From: Altererythrobacter xiamenensis
GTDB taxonomy: Bacteria; Pseudomonadota; Alphaproteobacteria; Sphingomonadales; Sphingomonadaceae
Reading direction: 5' to 3'
Length of the DNA stretch: 64,000 nucleotides
NCBI RefSeq assembly: GCF_900177715.1
Contig: NZ_FXWG01000003.1
Location: forward strand, 744,001-808,000
Below are positions 63,073 to 64,000 of this stretch, piece after piece. Position 1 is the stretch's first letter. Every line of letters starts with the position of its first letter. The position numbers were made by a program, and so were the translations under genes. The notes under the pieces are model-generated. The model made no database searches and was not told where the DNA came from. It saw only the letters and a list, made by a program, of their open reading frames with translations.

Positions 63073-64000
63073 ATGCCGGAGCAATCAACGCTTTCAATGG
63101 CCTCGTATGCTTCCCACATCGAGAGTGTGATGGCACATTCGTTGAGCCCCGACAGCACCCCGATCGCGCCCGTTGATCCCTCCCGGACAGCAATCATCGA
63201 AGCATGCGGAGGCGAGATTTTGCCTCTGGATCCGATCGGCGCCGAAGTGCGCGGCATCGACCTTGCTGCACCGAAACCACCACCGACAGAAGTGATCGAG
63301 GCGCTCGAAGCGGAAATGGCCTCGCGAGGCTTTCTGGTCTTCAAGAGCGACGAGCCGCTGCACGTAGACGATTTCCTTCGCGCGAGCTGCTGGTGGGGCG
63401 GCAGGGAATTGCACAGCACACATGGCGTGCACCCGGCCACACCGGGCGGCAATCGCCACATTTTCCGCCTCTCCAACGATCGCAGGCACGGCATCCCCGG
63501 CGTCGGTCCGCAGTGGCACAATGACGGCAGTTTTCTGGCCGAAACCTTCTCGCACTCCGGCTACCATATCGTCAGGCCTGCCGAACACGGTGGTGGCACG
63601 CATTTCGCGCATCTCGGCGCGGCGTATGACGCTCTGTCCGCCCGCGAGAAGGACTTCTGGAGCAGGCTGTCTTCGGTGAACTCCAATTCCGGCGTGGTGC
63701 ATCCCTTGGTCCACAGACACGAGGTATCTGGCCAGAACTGCGTGTGGCTTCACCTAGGTATGACTGGTGCGGTGATCGAAAAGATTGCGGAAGCGGAAGA
63801 CGCCTTCCGCCTGCTCGGCGCCAACGAGATGCGCGACCTGTGCGTGCGCTACAACCAGCTTCTGACCGAGGGCCTCGAACGCGGATATGCGATTGCATTC
63901 GAGTACGAGCAGAACGACTGTGTTTTCATCGACAATCTGGCAGTCGCCCACCGTGCCGCGCCCGAAGCGCATGCTTCGGTAGAGCAGCAGGGTCTGCGGA
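63073..64000 (+). CDS. TauD/TfdA-family Fe(II)/2-oxoglutarate dioxygenase, partial
   Basis: The frame is open to the right edge and gives the first 309 residues. The family start is ILPLDPIGAEVRGIDL, and the iron motif H-x-D is QWHNDGSF (His149, Asp151). FAHLGAAYDALSARE and the distal histidine in NLAVAHRAAPEAH agree with a TauD/TfdA-type double-stranded beta-helix. These enzymes hydroxylate varied small substrates using 2-oxoglutarate; no substrate can be inferred. Starts at 63097 or 63130 are possible. It is divergent from recN across 65 bases. Confidence 0.85.
   Translation, partial: MPEQSTLSMASYASHIESVMAHSLSPDSTPIAPVDPSRTAIIEACGGEILPLDPIGAEVRGIDLAAPKPPPTEVIEALEAEMASRGFLVFKSDEPLHVDDFLRASCWWGGRELHSTHGVHPATPGGNRHIFRLSNDRRHGIPGVGPQWHNDGSFLAETFSHSGYHIVRPAEHGGGTHFAHLGAAYDALSAREKDFWSRLSSVNSNSGVVHPLVHRHEVSGQNCVWLHLGMTGAVIEKIAEAEDAFRLLGANEMRDLCVRYNQLLTEGLERGYAIAFEYEQNDCVFIDNLAVAHRAAPEAHASVEQQGLR

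Overview
The window is a dense stretch of bacterial chromosome, roughly 60-65% GC by eye. It has about 60 protein genes, no rRNA or tRNA, and no insertion sequence, phage or CRISPR array that I could see. Protein sequences and gene order point to an alphaproteobacterium of the Sphingomonadales, most likely Erythrobacteraceae (Erythrobacter, Altererythrobacter, Qipengyuania). Supporting signs are the DnaE with a degenerate PHP start, the LolD/single LolC-type permease pair, KorAB, the phr-cfa pair, a DUF2165 protein, a subclass B3 metallo-beta-lactamase, and an intergenic repeat of a kind common in sphingomonads. No gap between genes exceeds 300 bases. The longest, 4538-4810, holds short TTGACAC repeats and a hairpin.

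Layout. 1-6.5 kb (minus): NAD(P)HX epimerase (cut by the edge), small exported protein, ilvD, N-formylglutamate amidohydrolase family, ispE, ETF-ubiquinone oxidoreductase. 6.6-10.8 kb (plus): UDG-fold protein lacking catalytic motifs, lytic transglycosylase, moaB, and a radical SAM protein behind a perfect alphaproteobacterial LexA-type box. 10.9-22.6 kb (minus): exported propeller-like protein, acyl-CoA synthetase plus DUF1330, dnaE overlapping a membrane-anchored HTH-DUF4019 protein, glutathione peroxidase, lolCD. 22.7-25.4 kb (plus): purF with a clear sigma-70-like promoter, SDR, PilZ protein. 25.5-34.2 kb (minus): serine hydrolase, cfa, phr, YdjM-like protein, EF-hand lipoprotein, korAB. 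34.4-35.9 kb (plus): alpha/beta hydrolase and rppH. 35.9-41.4 kb (minus): TPR protein, rsmB-like, guaB, M28 peptidase, bdhA-like SDR. 41.5-43 kb (plus): YpfJ-type metallopeptidase and an exported protein. 43-46.5 kb (minus): creD, and blaR1-like M56 peptidase with blaI. 46.7 kb: exported cyclophilin. 47.4-51.7 kb (minus): C13 legumain-like peptidase, unknown membrane protein, sdhA, sdhD, sdhC. 51.9-55.8 kb (plus): SDR, B3 metallo-beta-lactamase lipoprotein, prmA, DUF2459 protein, SDR. 55.8-60.8 kb (minus): class A beta-lactamase-like protein, degenerate CinA, membrane-anchored FAH-family protein, ligA. 60.8 kb: DUF2165. 61.3 kb: recN (minus). 63.1 kb to the edge: TauD/TfdA-type dioxygenase (cut).

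How it fits together. Most of the window is core metabolism and information processing: branched-chain amino acids, isoprenoids, purines (purF, guaB), respiration (sdhCDA, ETF-QO, KorAB), DNA replication and repair (dnaE, ligA, recN, phr), and envelope work (lytic transglycosylase, lolCD). Many neighbours overlap by ATGA or TAATG, which suggests translational coupling. The more unusual content is envelope- and beta-lactam-related: a BlaI/BlaR1-type pair with a large palindromic operator and CreD next door, a B3 metallo-beta-lactamase, a class A-like enzyme and a class C-like hydrolase. Also unusual are an exported legumain-like protease, a coupled pair of atypical CinA and membrane-anchored FAH proteins, and a catalytically dead-looking UDG homologue.
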